This document shows positions 1-11,075 of a DNA stretch of 64,000 bases, one piece after another. The notes beneath the pieces are model-generated. The model made no database searches. It was not told where the DNA came from and saw only the letters and a program-made list of their open reading frames with translations. A program made the translations under genes and the position numbers. The stretch's first letter is position 1, and each line of letters opens with the position of its first letter. The stretch comes from Neonectria sp. B-13 (taxonomy: Eukaryota > Ascomycota > Sordariomycetes > Hypocreales > Nectriaceae): assembly GCA_002682825.1 (NCBI GenBank), contig NOKP01000025.1, forward strand, positions 377,746-441,745. Reading direction: 5' to 3'.

Positions 1-1770
1 TTGAATCGCGTACGCGTCATGTTGGGATTACCTGGATCATTGACTCGTTATCCGACTTCATGCCGAGAGCTGTGAGCCTGAGGACGCAACTGACCGAAGC
101 CACTGGCGAAAGCATCGTCCCGGCAGGCAACTCAAACGGACCATCGTCAACTAGTCTACATCTTTACACAGGATGAAAGGCTCCGAAGAATTCAACATCA
201 AGTTCAAGAACATATTCGACAGAAAATGAAAGGAGAGTTTCTACGAAATAAAGGAGACTTTTCTTTTCCTTTTCGGGGGGGGGTTCTCAAGTGAGAATTT
301 CTCAGGCAGTTAATAGCATGCGCGCCCGGTCAAGTTGGCTGAGGTTGTCTCCTTGGAGGCAGGTACGTGGGTACCGCTTCCCAGGCTGGCAACCACCAAT
401 CACTGGCAACGTCCCCCACCAAATCACCTTCTTCAATCACATTTCTCTTCTCTCAACTCCATCAACTCAGTTGTCGATTCATTACCTTTGTCTCTATTAC
501 ATCCTTTGTCATGGCTTCAGTCTTCATCATGACCTTGATGTGGAGGTGTGGCGCTTGTCAAAGCCTACAATTGGCCCTGTCTCACCACCCACACCAAGAT
601 CTTCAGGGCGAGATGCATAGCGGTAGCTCACCATGCACAATGCTATGCGCAAGACACACCTGCACCACACAATCTCACACAAGTTCTTCGCCCTAAGCCT
701 TACCAAGCGAACCTCGCTCTTTCAACTGACATCGCTCCGAGCCTCAACCGACTTCGCTCCAGCCGATGTCGCTTCAATCTCCCGCCCTACTCAGCAGCCT
801 GAGAATCGCATCTAAGTCCGTTCAGTATCCGACGCACACTTACGAGACCCGGCCATCGCCGTCCTCCGGCTCTGTTCCATCGTCTCTCCCCAACGACACT
901 CCGCCCGTTTCAAACCCATTGCCGTCATGGGCGTCTTTCTATTAACCTGGCAGGGCAGGAAAATATGCCTAGTGAAAGGCTTCAGGTCTCGCGCTCTTTG
1001 CCTCATCTACGACCCGCCGCCCGAGCAGACTTATGCGGGGGGCTATGCAGCTCAGAGCCTCAGAGTCGCACTTTCGCACATCACACATGTTTGGCCGGGC
1101 GTCCGCTCCGTCTCGAGCAGCGTCTGACTATTGGATCGTAAGGCTGCAGCGCGTAAGAGCAGAGATGAGAAAAGCGGACAACCAAAATACCCTGCGCCGA
1201 CGTGCCAGCTGGGTAGTGCACCACGGGCTTCGGCTCATTTCATTCATAGCGTACTAACTGAGCCTCAAGCAAACCAATTCCTAAAAGCCCCGATTTTGTC
1301 TGTTGTTCTTGTGTTTGCCGTCTCCGACTCACCAGATTCAAGCTTTCTCAGCCCGAGATACTCTGCCGGCCTCACTTTTACAACGACACCAGTCCGCTTC
1401 GTCTCTCTGGCTGGCGATCCGTCATTCCAAAGGCCCAAGCGTTGGTCCCGTGGATGAGGGCCTGGGGCATTGCTGCTATCTCGAGCAAGGCAATGGATTA
1501 ACGGTCGGTGAGGAAATCGACGAACCGTTTTCCTCCATTACCCTCGGGGCCAACGCTGCCACAACGAGATCCACTCGGTGGAAGCATTATATTGGAAATT
1601 TCGATTGAAACCCTTAGAGGTTGCTTGTGGGATGTCTTCACCGCGCCTCTACGCCTCACAGGCAACTACAATGGTTGGATATTGTGCCCCAGGCAAGGTT
1701 TGACGGGCATCAAGGGTTAAGGAAATGACGATGAAGCTTGAAATGTCATTCTGGTGAGTCCTCTGATATG

Positions 1771-1777
1771 TATATAA
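1771..1777 (+). promoter_or_regulatory. TATA-like box upstream of micro-ORF
   Basis: The sequence TATATAA stands about 210 bp before the ATG at 1987. With the usual fungal TATA-to-start distance this would put transcription start near 1800-1840, inside or just before the minisatellite. The motif is seen directly; its use as a promoter is inferred. Confidence 0.35.
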
Positions 1778-1815
1778 TAACTTGGGTCGTCGTCGAGTCG
1801 ATCTATTCTGCTTAA

Positions 1816-1899
1816 CATCCAGCAACGCATCCAGCAACGCATCCAGCAACGCATCCAGCAACGCATTCAGCAACGCATCCAGCAACTCATCAAGCAACC
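1816..1899 (+). repeat. 12-bp minisatellite, about 7 units
   Basis: Tandem units of CATCCAGCAACG run head to tail. Units 1-4 are identical, unit 5 has one change (CATTC), unit 6 ends in T, and unit 7 is degenerate (CATCAAGCAACC). The period is a multiple of three, so all frames stay open, which creates spurious Ser/Asn-rich and Leu/Ala/Asp-rich open frames on the two strands. It lies between the TATA-like box and the micro-ORF start, so it is probably in the transcript leader. Confidence 0.9.
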
Positions 1900-1986
1900 C
1901 AAACAAACTCATCTTGAGCTCTGACTCTTTTCCCACTACTTGCTCCCCTCTTTCCTGTCTATTCAGGAGGAAGAGATCCCAACGCA

Positions 1987-2127
1987 ATGTCTGGAAACGA
2001 CGGATACTTCTGGCGTTGCCATGTCTGCTTCTACGACTGGTCCTACACTCTTCATCCGATCTGTATCAACTGCCACCACGTTCGCTGTGAGGCATGCAAG
2101 CTCTCCTATTCCAATCCCAAAGATTAG
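1987..2127 (+). CDS. 46-aa Cys/His-rich micro-protein (putative zinc-binding)
   Basis: This short open frame starts MSGNDGYFWRCHVC and ends SYSNPKD before TAG. It holds six cysteines and several histidines packed as CHVC, CINCHH and CEAC, that is three C-x2-C knuckles within 28 residues, with aromatic residues (YFW, FYDW) in front. This pattern is typical of small zinc-ribbon or RING-like folds and unlikely by chance in so short a frame. The WRCxxC...HPxCxNCxHxRCxxC layout recalls short fungal zinc-binding proteins, but I cannot name a family. It is intronless as read, and the start context (gcaATGt) is acceptable. A TATA-like box and a minisatellite leader lie upstream. Function unknown; expression is unproven. 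Confidence 0.5.
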   Translation: MSGNDGYFWRCHVCFYDWSYTLHPICINCHHVRCEACKLSYSNPKD

Positions 2128-4684
2128 AACTGCCTGCCAACATGCTACATGTCGGGACTTCGGTGGATTGAACAACAAACCAGCGACGGCAATAAATCTG
2201 GCAACTGAAGCGACAATGCCCTCATCGAACACTCTAGAGCTATGATGACGCAAGTCGTCTAGGACTCGCGATTTTATTGGGCTCCCTCCAGACTTGGTGG
2301 CTTGCTTTGAGTCGTTCTTTCAACTCTCGGGTTCACTTTGGCTGGATTACGGAGTATCTGGTTCGTCACTTTTTAAAACTTGGTCACTCTGGTTTGTTTG
2401 CGGGAAAGGGTCGGAGAAGATGGATGGGTGGTTAGTGTGGACCGTGGGAGTCAGTCAGTCATGGTGGTCCACAGCACAACACATCACAGTACCACGGCTC
2501 TACACAGTTCTTTGTTATTTATCCTCATGTCATTCTTCAGACGGTTTCTTCTTGTATTTTAGAGTTTTCTCTTGTCCCTTTCGCTCTTTGTAGTATATCA
2601 CAATACACTTCTCTCGCTTTTCCCCCTACTCTATGTTCCACTTCTATTCCACCTCGTGACAGTTGCCTCCTTTTACAGAAGCACTCTAGGTCTGCGGGTG
2701 TTACCTTTGATACCATTCCCTGGTGAGTGTAGCTTGAGGACGGGAAAAGTGACGTCGTGCCTGGTTAAAACGTGACGCAGGTGAGATTGCCATGTGGTTG
2801 TGGTTCCCGGGACGGTTGGCGGACCGGTGAGAGTCCGCGGATTGCCCCTGGCTGTGGCTGTGTAGCCCATTTTCGCGATTGTGATTGATGCTTTTTGTTT
2901 CCTTGTACTTTCCTATTCTCCTTTTGCGACGTTCCCATTCGTAGTTTTGGGCGCTCGGTGTGAGTGCGCCGCAACTCAGCCTCAACTCCAAACACATGAA
3001 ACGACATCATACTCACGATAACCGACCGGAGACAAACCCAGTCTTTTGAGTAATGCTCTGTCGGACAGCTGGAGGCTTGGAGAGCGGCTCGCCGAAGCCA
3101 CCTGCGTACAGCTACGTAACCGTGGACGGTCGGAGGTCCGGTGGAGACCCGGGGTGCCACACCGAGGACGGAGGGTAGACTTCACCGAGCGTGTGCCATG
3201 CTTGACTGTTGGGTAAGGTAATTTAGGCAGTTGTTGCGTACGTCGACTGCTTCTTGGACTTGCCGAAGGTACTGGCGGCTTACCTCATTCTCGGCGACGA
3301 CTTTACTGTCTCCGTGTCCCACCGTAATGGTCTGAGGTCTGGCTCGCTCCATCTGTATCAGGCTTGAAACGTTCCTATCATTTGTTCCAGCTATGATGTA
3401 ACGAACATGATCCGTACGATTCTCCCATCCTCGGTCCAACGTGTAGTGCCCATGAAAGACGGGCAGGTGCCGAGACCTGCCTAGCATCATCGTCATTGCC
3501 ATCACCACTGGTTACGTCTTCTCCAGTACGGACTCTCTGATGGGCCATCTTCCTCGCGGTCTTTTGCACAGTCAAAAGATGAAGGACATTTGCACGCGAC
3601 CCACCACGCAAAAGGCCAACTTGGAAGTCCCTCGGAGACGCCGACGATGGCGTCTGAAGGAGCAGTGGCTTTCAAGTGTAACGGCGAACATCTGCCACTC
3701 AGAACAACGCTCCGAAGTACCACCTCCGCACACGATTGGCCATGACCCGTCCCAGCTACTCCGACGCTCGTAACTCCGATCCTCATTACTCCGATCCAGA
3801 GCGAAAGTCCGACTGGCGAACCACCAACTCTCAAGATCATCACCACAGGCTTCACGGCCCCGCCTATGAGGCAGTTTCCCAGGCTGTGAAGAAAGCGGGG
3901 GAGAAGGAAAGAGAGCGGCAAGAATGAGGCAAACGAGGCAACGAAACTAGATGCGCCTCGAGATGAGCGGTGAGAAGCCTCCACTTTCCATCTCTCTCTC
4001 TCTCTCTCTCCCTCTCTCTGTGTGTGTGTTACCGCCCGTAGCAGGGCGAGAGAGTCATTCGTTCCCTGCAGCGAACGCAAACTACTCGATGCTCCAATGC
4101 CTCCCTCGACCGCGGTTTGTTGGAGGTTGACCAACCCCCGCTGCGCCGAAAATACCACCTCGCCAAGCCTTGAAAATCTTCAACTCCAAGCTCCCAATCG
4201 ACGTGCTAGGAACGGGCAAGGTCACGATCCAGGCCCGGGGGGCCACAGCCACTTCGCTGGCACCGTCACGACGACAAATAGAGGCGGCTAGGCTAGCCTT
4301 GACATCACACCGGTCGACGAGGGAGACAGGTTCTGAACTAAACAAGCGGACACGCCTCATCATATTTGCTGACGCGAAAAGAGGAAATACAAAAAATTGA
4401 CAGATGCCTTCAACAACCCAGTGTAATGTACAATGCCATCCGGTCTTCGCCGCAACGCCTTGGGGAAAAAACAGGTAAAAGCAAAAAAAGGACCAAGACA
4501 CAAAAGCATAGTGTTGAACCAAGCCCCCCTTGAAACCCCCCGAACATCATCAAAAGAATCCCCTCCTTCGACCTGGACCCCTTCTACTCGAACCCCTTAC
4601 AACCTGCCCTCCTCAGACCATTTCTCATTTCCTCGTGTGCTCTCCGACACACAAACTCTCCATGTTCGCAAATGTTGATTACCC
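2128..4684. other. Intergenic, no gene supported
   Basis: Scattered short open frames of up to about 220 codons overlap on opposite strands without recognisable domains. The longest (minus strand, about 3502-4158) reads through a CT/GT microsatellite and looks spurious. The last few hundred bases are the downstream region of ash1. Confidence 0.45.
3991..4029. repeat. (CT)n/(TG)n compound microsatellite
   Basis: A run of CT dinucleotides with one CC interruption passes directly into TG dinucleotides. Confidence 0.9.
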
Positions 4685-7304
4685 TTACTCGGCCTCCACC
4701 AGGCGGATCTGCACCGCCCGCGACAGCTCCAGGCCCTTTCGTGGCGAAGCCAGCTTTGTAATCGACTGCTGTACACTAGTGACCTTGGCGATAGGCGTTG
4801 TGGCAGGCGAGTTCTTGGTGGAAGCTTTCTTTACGGTGGGCGAGGCCTTCGCCGTAGCCTTCTTCGTCGCCGGGGAAGTCTTCTTGCCGGCCTTGGCCGT
4901 CTTTGCGTCCGCGGCGACGAGCGTCACGCTCGAGGTTGTGGACGAGACGCGCTTTCTAGGCGAGGCCGACGACTTGCCATAAGTCTTAATGATGCGCTTC
5001 GTCGTCGTCGTCTTCTTCAGTAGTCCGCCGGTCGATGCCCGTCGCTTGACGGGCGACTTGGCCGCCGCCTTCTTGGCCGTGACGGACGACATGCCCTTCT
5101 TGAAGGCCGTGGCCGCCGTCTTGGCCACCTTGGAGCTGGCGCTGGACAGAGAACGCTTCACGCCCGTGGCCGGCTGGATCTTGCGCTTCTTGGCCTTGCT
5201 GGCCTTGCCGGCGGCGTCGGCCTCGTCCCCGATCAGCTCCTTAAGCTTGCGCTTGCCGGCCTTGACCTTGGCCTTGACGGCGTTCTTGAGGTCTGCCTTC
5301 GGGGGCTTGACCTCGCGGGGCTTGGGACCCAGGACACCTCGACAGTTGGGCTCTCCGCAGAGGCACTTCTGGACGTTCTTGGCCGAGAAGGGGTCGAAGT
5401 TGTAGTCATACGTCAGCTCGTCGCCTGTCATGATGGGCTTGTCGCCCGCAAAGAGCGCCATGCGCGGCTGCCCCGAGACGATCCACTTGATCATCCTGCA
5501 ATTAGGGTTGCAGCTGTGATTTACGAAGCGCGCGATGCTGCCCGTAGTGGCATCGATGATCATGTTCTGATCGAAGCTCATGAGATAGTAGCACTGTGTG
5601 AGCTGAGTCAGCAAACCCGCGAATCCCCTCAGGAGGCGTGCACATGCGTGGCGCAAGGCTGTGGCCACAATGGATACATACCTCGTTGTCCTTGTAAACT
5701 TCAGTCATGCGGCGTTCGCATTCGTCCTCGGTGATGATCTCGCCGGCGTACTCCATGATGATTTGGTTCGGCTTGAAGCAACGGTTACTGCGGACTCCAT
5801 GTCCGCGGTCCGACGTCTTGATCACCTCAACACCAACGCGATACTTGCCGCCCTTGGCCCGGCGGGCAGTCAGGTTCGCAAACGCGCGGTTCGCGCAGTG
5901 CTTCTTGCCCACGTTGCAGTTCATCTCGTCGCACTCGTACAGCATGATTCGGTTTTGACAGCTCTCGCCACATCCGTCATCAGGTGTGCACACGCACTTG
6001 GACTGATAGTCGTGGAAGTGCGGCGACTTTCGCCAGTAGTCCTTGGACTCGCCAATGAAGCGATCTGGGAAAGACAGTTAGCTAGAGATTCAAATGTGTG
6101 CATGATACAAAGCAATTATCGTACTCTTGGTCATTTTCTTCCATTCATCCGGCTTTGGCTGGCCCGGCGGGAGAGGGTTGCAAACGTTGTAGGGCAATTT
6201 GAAGTCGCGACCGGCAATGAGCATGCGCAGACCGGTGAAAATGGGCAAAGGCAGGGTCTTGTTGACGCGGCCGCTCGGGATCAGTTCGGGCAACTGGGCC
6301 AAACTCTTCTTCTCCGCCATAGTCAGACCCTTGGAAATATCAATGGGGGTGTCCTGGCCGGAGTAGAGGCCCTTGTCGAGGTACTTCTTGACGCGGCGCT
6401 TCCTCCTGTTGGTGATGGGCTCAGGCTCAGCCTCCTCGGGTTCCTCGGACTCTTCCTCGGGCTTAGACGCCTTCCGCGCGGGGGGTTCGGGAGCGCTGGG
6501 GTCGATGAATTTGCCGTTGGCCCAGACGGTGTGGACAACGGGCTTCTCGTCGATGTGGGCAAACTCCTTGGTGTCCTGCAGGCGGCGGAGCTCACGCGAC
6601 ATGTTGGACATGCCCTTATCGACAGCCTTGCGACTGCGTTTGCTGAGGGTGGAGAGCTTGTTGGTCAGGGTAGACGCGGGGACGGTGCCGGAAAGACGCG
6701 ACGAGGAGCGTCTCGAGGCGGGAGACTCTTGGAGGCGCTGACGGCGGGTGCGCGGCGAGTCGAGGCGGCCGAGCGACCAGTGAAGATCCAACGCGTCGAT
6801 GCCATCGCGTACAGCCCTTGTGGCGCGGGGAGTCGCGCCGGTGTGGTCGTCGACCAATGTATCGCCAGAAATGGACCGTCTTCGGTCGGCGACATCGTCG
6901 CCCTTAGCGCGTCGCTTGCCATGGCCGGCAGTGCCGCTCAATTGGGCGATGTTGTAAACGGGAGCACTCACGCGAGCACGCCGAGGGCGGATGGCGGAGG
7001 GCGAGGGATCGGCGGTGACAACAGGCGCGGCAGACGGTGGTGGTTCCGAGGATGTGAGCTCCAAGGGTTCGGAGGCGGCTTCGATGAGAACGAGCGCGGG
7101 CACTTCCTCGACGACGACTTCTTCCGCGTTGACAGCAATGTCGACATCAACGGCAACATGGACGACGTCGCGCTTGGGAGAGTCGGAGTGCAGGCTCGCC
7201 GTGTCGGCGACGGTGGTGGGAGGCGTCGAGCTCGTGGACGCGAGATTGGACGAGTCGTCGGTGGCGACCTCGAAGCTGCCCTCGGCGGACAGAACGAGAG
7301 CCAT
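4685..7304 (-). CDS. ash1: ASH1-type SET-domain histone H3K36 methyltransferase
   Basis: Three exons: 7304-6125, 6064-5682 and 5593-4685; introns of 60 and 88 nt have GTACGA/CAG and GTATGT/CAG borders and close in frame to 823 aa. The ATG at 7304 has a good context (gtcATGg); an in-frame ATG at 7427 is possible but less likely. Residues 1-390 are low-complexity Ser/Pro/acidic sequence. A Cys-rich AWS region (about 415-460, with CTPDDGCGESCQNR) precedes a SET domain (about 465-590) with NHSCNPNC near 546-553 and ELTYDYNF near 580, both needed for cofactor and lysine binding. A post-SET motif CLCGEPNCRG follows near 599. The 210-residue tail is Lys/Ala/Ser-rich and probably binds nucleic acid or chromatin. 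In the family this enzyme methylates H3 Lys36 independently of elongating polymerase. The AWS-SET-postSET order without SRI or WW domains argues against Set2. Confidence 0.92.
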
Positions 7305-8040
7305 GACGGCGGGATTATAGAGGACGAAGCAAGACAAGAAACAGAAATAGGAGGAGGATAAGGAGGCAAAGGTGGACGCGACGATTAGCGAGGAGAGGGC
7401 ATCCAAGGGAGAGTCGCCAAGGGTCAATGGAGAGGTCGTGAGTGGTCGAGATATTAGAGGATTTGGGGGAGTGAGGTGAGTTTGAGTTGGTGCGAGCGCG
7501 GATAGCGTGGGACGTGAGTGTTGGAAGAACTAGCAAACGCGCCGCGCCAGCCCAGGGAGCCAGCTACTGTAGAGCCGGGCAATGCACTGGCTACAGGTGG
7601 TATGTGTGTCCTGAGTGCTGAGCGTGCTGTAGCCTGTAGAGAGTATGTGCTGTGCTTTTCCAACCCCTCGTTCTCGCGCCCGGGGGGGGAAACGGCAATT
7701 ATAGGGAATAACAGCGATGACGCGAAAGACAGAGAAAAGGGGGGATAAGAGCAGAGGCAAGTGAATGAATATAACGCAACAGGGAAGATTCTCCGTCGAA
7801 GACCGATATCTCTTTGTTCTGTTCCGTATATCGTCACGTCCTTTTTTTTTTCTTCCCTTTTTTCTTTGGCGAGGCTTGATAGGCGACACGCGAAAGTGCA
7901 GAGGAATCGGAAACCGAATAAGAAGGTCGCGTCTCTCGTTGTTGTTGAGAGAGGAGGGAAAACAGGGGAGTGAGATAGAGAGGAAGAAAAGAGGGAATGT
8001 GAGAGAGGGAAAAAAGCCGAGGCAGATGGGGGCAATATTG

Positions 8041-8086
8041 GCACACACACACACGCAGACTCTCTCTCTCTTCTCTCTTCGGTAGA
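8041..8086. repeat. CA then CT microsatellite
   Basis: A CA-dinucleotide run is followed within 10 bases by a CT-rich run, in the region upstream of ash1. Confidence 0.85.
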
Positions 8087-9617
8087 CGGGAAGAAACAAC
8101 ACGGACGAGGCGCCCGTAGTGTGTAGAAGGAAGAAGTAGCCGGTTCCAGTATGGGTTGAACGGACGGGCCGGGGTTGTTTTTAAAAAGAGAATGGCTGGG
8201 CGGGCTTTTGGGACTCCATGGCTAACAACTCAAGGTACGGAGCGCTGCGAAACAGGATAGAACAAGACAAAGACACTCACTCACACGCAACACACACACA
8301 TCGCAAATAATCACTGCCTCACACCACGTTATCGTCCGCATTCGCACATCCACTCCTTCTGCAACTCCGTCTTCGAGTCGACTTGCTCCCTATAACTCAT
8401 CCATAGCAGACACCCCGATCATCACCTCGGGATATATGTCCCATCATGCAGTGAAACCGCCAAGTTGCTCCCGAGAAAGAAAGAATACCTACTCTGCCTC
8501 GGAGGCCAAACCAAACACTCCCCGTGCAAGCCATCGTGGTGCTGGGCCATGCATCCTCAAAACTCCCATGTCGCCCGGTTCCCTTTGGTGCCGATGCTCT
8601 TCTACGCAAGCAAACCCCCGTGACTTGTAAAAGCCGCCCAGTTCGAGATCCCCACCCCCTTCTCCTTCATCCGCCGCCCACCCTCCACGCGAATACAACC
8701 CCGGCTATCTTACAGACCCAGGCCTGCCGTGTCTCCTTCCGGCGAGCGGCCCCCCCATCGCTTGAGTCGTCAGCAGGCAGCATCTTCCAAATCGGGCCTG
8801 TCAACTCGTTGGTAGCTACATCACGATATACCCGAGTAGATGGGCACCGAGTTGACGCAAGACCCGTGCACGTCGATAAGGGGATGGGCAGCTGGTCAGA
8901 TTCTCCAGGTACCAATTCAATGTTAAGACACCAGCCCGGCGAACTCGAGGCTCCGGACCCCGCGAGGAAGAAAAGCCTCGCCAACTACTGGGGCGTGAAG
9001 CCGTATCTCATTCTCCCGCGGCTGAATGAGGCGGTGGCGATGGGGACATAAGACTGCTACATCGCCTTAGTTGTATTGGATCGGCCATCTCACCTCAGCA
9101 ACTCGACCAACACTCCCACCTCTCGTCAACTCGAAAGAAGGGGCATAACGACACAATTATAGTCTCCCGATTTTGCAACGTCAAGCTTCTTGTTGCGTCT
9201 CTGCCTTGACCCGGCCGGTACAGGTCTGAAGGATTCGCATGAAACGGCTACCTTGATCGCCACCGACCCACGGGAACCGGGAAGCACCGAGCTGCGAAGG
9301 AAGCAGGCAATTATTCCCGCCATTCGCTGGCTGTCTTAATGTCATCACTCCATGGGCAATACACGCAAACATCACAACGGCTTTAACCAAAGGAGCGGGA
9401 AAGATAGTGCTCGCTTGATGTGACCACTTTGCCCAACACAACACACAAGCAACATCACGGCGACTCAAGCCAGATAATCACAAATAACAGTACTCGAGAA
9501 AAGTATATATTCCATATCTAACTAGGACAATAATGCGTCCGGAGCGGGGATTATACGGCCCTCATCTCTCGGCGGGCGCGTACGCGAAATCAAGGGGGTA
9601 TTGTTTTTGCCAGCGTA

Positions 9618-9661
9618 AACACACACACACACGCACACACACACAAGCACACGCACACGCA
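9618..9661. repeat. (CA)n microsatellite with G interruptions
   Basis: CA dinucleotides are interrupted by CG and AG steps, about 170 bp beyond the sfh5 stop codon. Confidence 0.85.
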
Positions 9662-9828
9662 CCAGGTCTTGGTTTCACTGGCGCATCCAGCAGAGACCAC
9701 CCTGGCCAGGTTGCCTGCGACCTTCTCCACCACCACGCTCACTCAAGACCAGTGAAGCGTGAGCTATGCTTCATATGCTTTGGGTTGGGTTCTCCATCTC
9801 AAACCCTATTTCCTCCCCAATCACGTGC

Positions 9829-11075
9829 TTAAGCAGACTTGACCTCCTCAGTTGCGAGCTTGGTCTCCTCGACAGTCTTTGTCTCCTCAGTTAGCTTCGA
9901 CTCTTCAGCAGGCTTGGTCTCCTCGGCGGGCTTGGTTCGGTCGACAAGCGTCGTCTCCTCGACGACAGGCTTGCTCTCGACAGGCTTGGTCTCCTCAGCA
10001 GGCTTCTCGGCAGCCTTATCAGTAGCGACAACCTCCTTGGCCTTGTCTTCGGGCTTCTCCTCGACCTCGGCAAGGGAAATGGTCAGACCCTCCTTGACGC
10101 TGGGTCCCTGACCACCGTACTCCTTGGGCAACGAGGAGACGATGCTCTTGAGCTCGGTAGCCAGCGTGGTACCCGAGGTCATGGGATGGAACTTGCGAAG
10201 AGTGGCTGGGGCCAGGAAAAGCTTCATGGCGCCGAACATCCAGCCCATGATGGCGGGGACGTTGACGAAGTACTTGTGGGCGAGCAGCTCCGGGTAGGCC
10301 ATGGAGAAGACGGAGATGGTCTCCTTGCTGGCCGCCTTGACGGCCGGGTCCATGCGGAAGAAGCTGACGCTGAGGTAGTCGTGGACCTGGATCATCTGAT
10401 AAGGGTCCTCGCCGCCCTCGGGGATAGCCTCGGTGACCGCGGCCAAGTTGAGCTTCTGCAAGCTCAGCTCCATGATGGCAGCACGCCACTTGATGAACCT
10501 GAGGACACTGTTAGCTGGGGGGGTAATTTTCTCTAGGTTATGAATTGGGTGACTCACTCGGCGACGTTGCCAAAGGTGGCCTTGTTGTCCTTGACGGCAC
10601 CGTAGATGTTCCAGGTGACGACGGTCTCCTTGCCGTCCTCGGCCTTGTGGACGGTGACGAAGCCAAGGTCGTTGAACTTCTTCTTGTCAAAGGTCTCGGT
10701 CACGAGCGATGCGGGTTGCATCTTCTTGCGCCACTCGAGAGCCGAGGTGAGCTGCTTCTCAGCGGCCGCGACATCGTCGTTGTTGGCGCGCAGGAACTTC
10801 TGCAGGACGACCTTGGTAGGGACGTGGTCGATATCGGACAGCTGCACTCCCCACATCTCGCTGTAGCCAGTCTGGGAGATGACGTTCGCCAGGCGAGCAT
10901 TCAGCTTCACGACGGGCGTCTCAATGGGGGCCGGGGCGGCAGCGGGAGCCTCGACGGGCTTCTCGGCGGGCGCCTCAGCGGTCTGTTCCACGGACTTGTC
11001 ACCAGTGGCAACCGCGGGGGCCGCGATGGCTTCCGCTGGAACGGCGGAAATGGTCTTGTCCTGCTCGGTTGCCAT
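9829..11075 (-). CDS. sfh5: Sfh5-like phosphatidylinositol transfer protein (CRAL-TRIO/Sec14)
   Basis: Two exons, 11075-10558 and 10498-9829; the 59-nt intron (GTGAGT...CTCAG) splits a Glu codon and the join reads NVAEFIKWR, giving 395 aa. The first 55 residues are Ala/Pro/Glu-rich. A CRAL-TRIO N-terminal region (about 60-115, with VVLQKFLRANNDDV) precedes the Sec14 lipid-binding domain (about 130-300), including the helix-rich stretch YPELLAHKYFVNVPAIMGW and the terminal LPKEYGG. In yeast, Sfh5 is a non-classical Sec14 homologue that moves phosphatidylinositol between membranes and can bind heme. The final 80 residues form an acidic tail of repeated E-E-T-K-P/L units, a low-complexity extension. 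The match to fungal Sfh5 is by remembered family features, not by a search. Confidence 0.88.

Larger units (their letters stand above)
1..1986. other. Intergenic/leader region, no gene recognised
   Basis: Several overlapping short open frames occur on both strands, but none has family resemblance, consistent codon bias or splice structure that I would call a gene. A G-run lies near 276-285. The right end contains a TATA-like box (1771-1777) and a 12-bp minisatellite (1816-1899) that probably belong to the promoter and 5' leader of the micro-ORF at 1987. Confidence 0.5.
7305..9828. other. ash1 upstream region and intergenic DNA
   Basis: The first 800 bases upstream of ash1 are purine/pyrimidine-skewed with poly-T (about 7842-7864) and GA-rich tracts, probably promoter and 5' leader. 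Low-complexity CA and CT repeats lie at 8041-8086 and a CA repeat at 9618-9661. An open frame at 8524-9051 (+) has no recognisable domain and is not called. Confidence 0.45.

Noticed and set aside
3502..4158. 218-codon minus-strand frame
   Set aside because: It includes a (REGE)n stretch derived from the CT/GT microsatellite and has no coding bias on either side.
5661..7361. 566-codon plus-strand open frame opposite ash1
   Set aside because: It lies antisense to the ash1 exons, its codons mirror the C/G-ending bias of the real gene, and it crosses both ash1 introns. It is a shadow frame.
8524..9051. 175-codon plus-strand frame
   Set aside because: Mixed codon use, overlapping minus-strand frames and no recognisable domain; probably intergenic.
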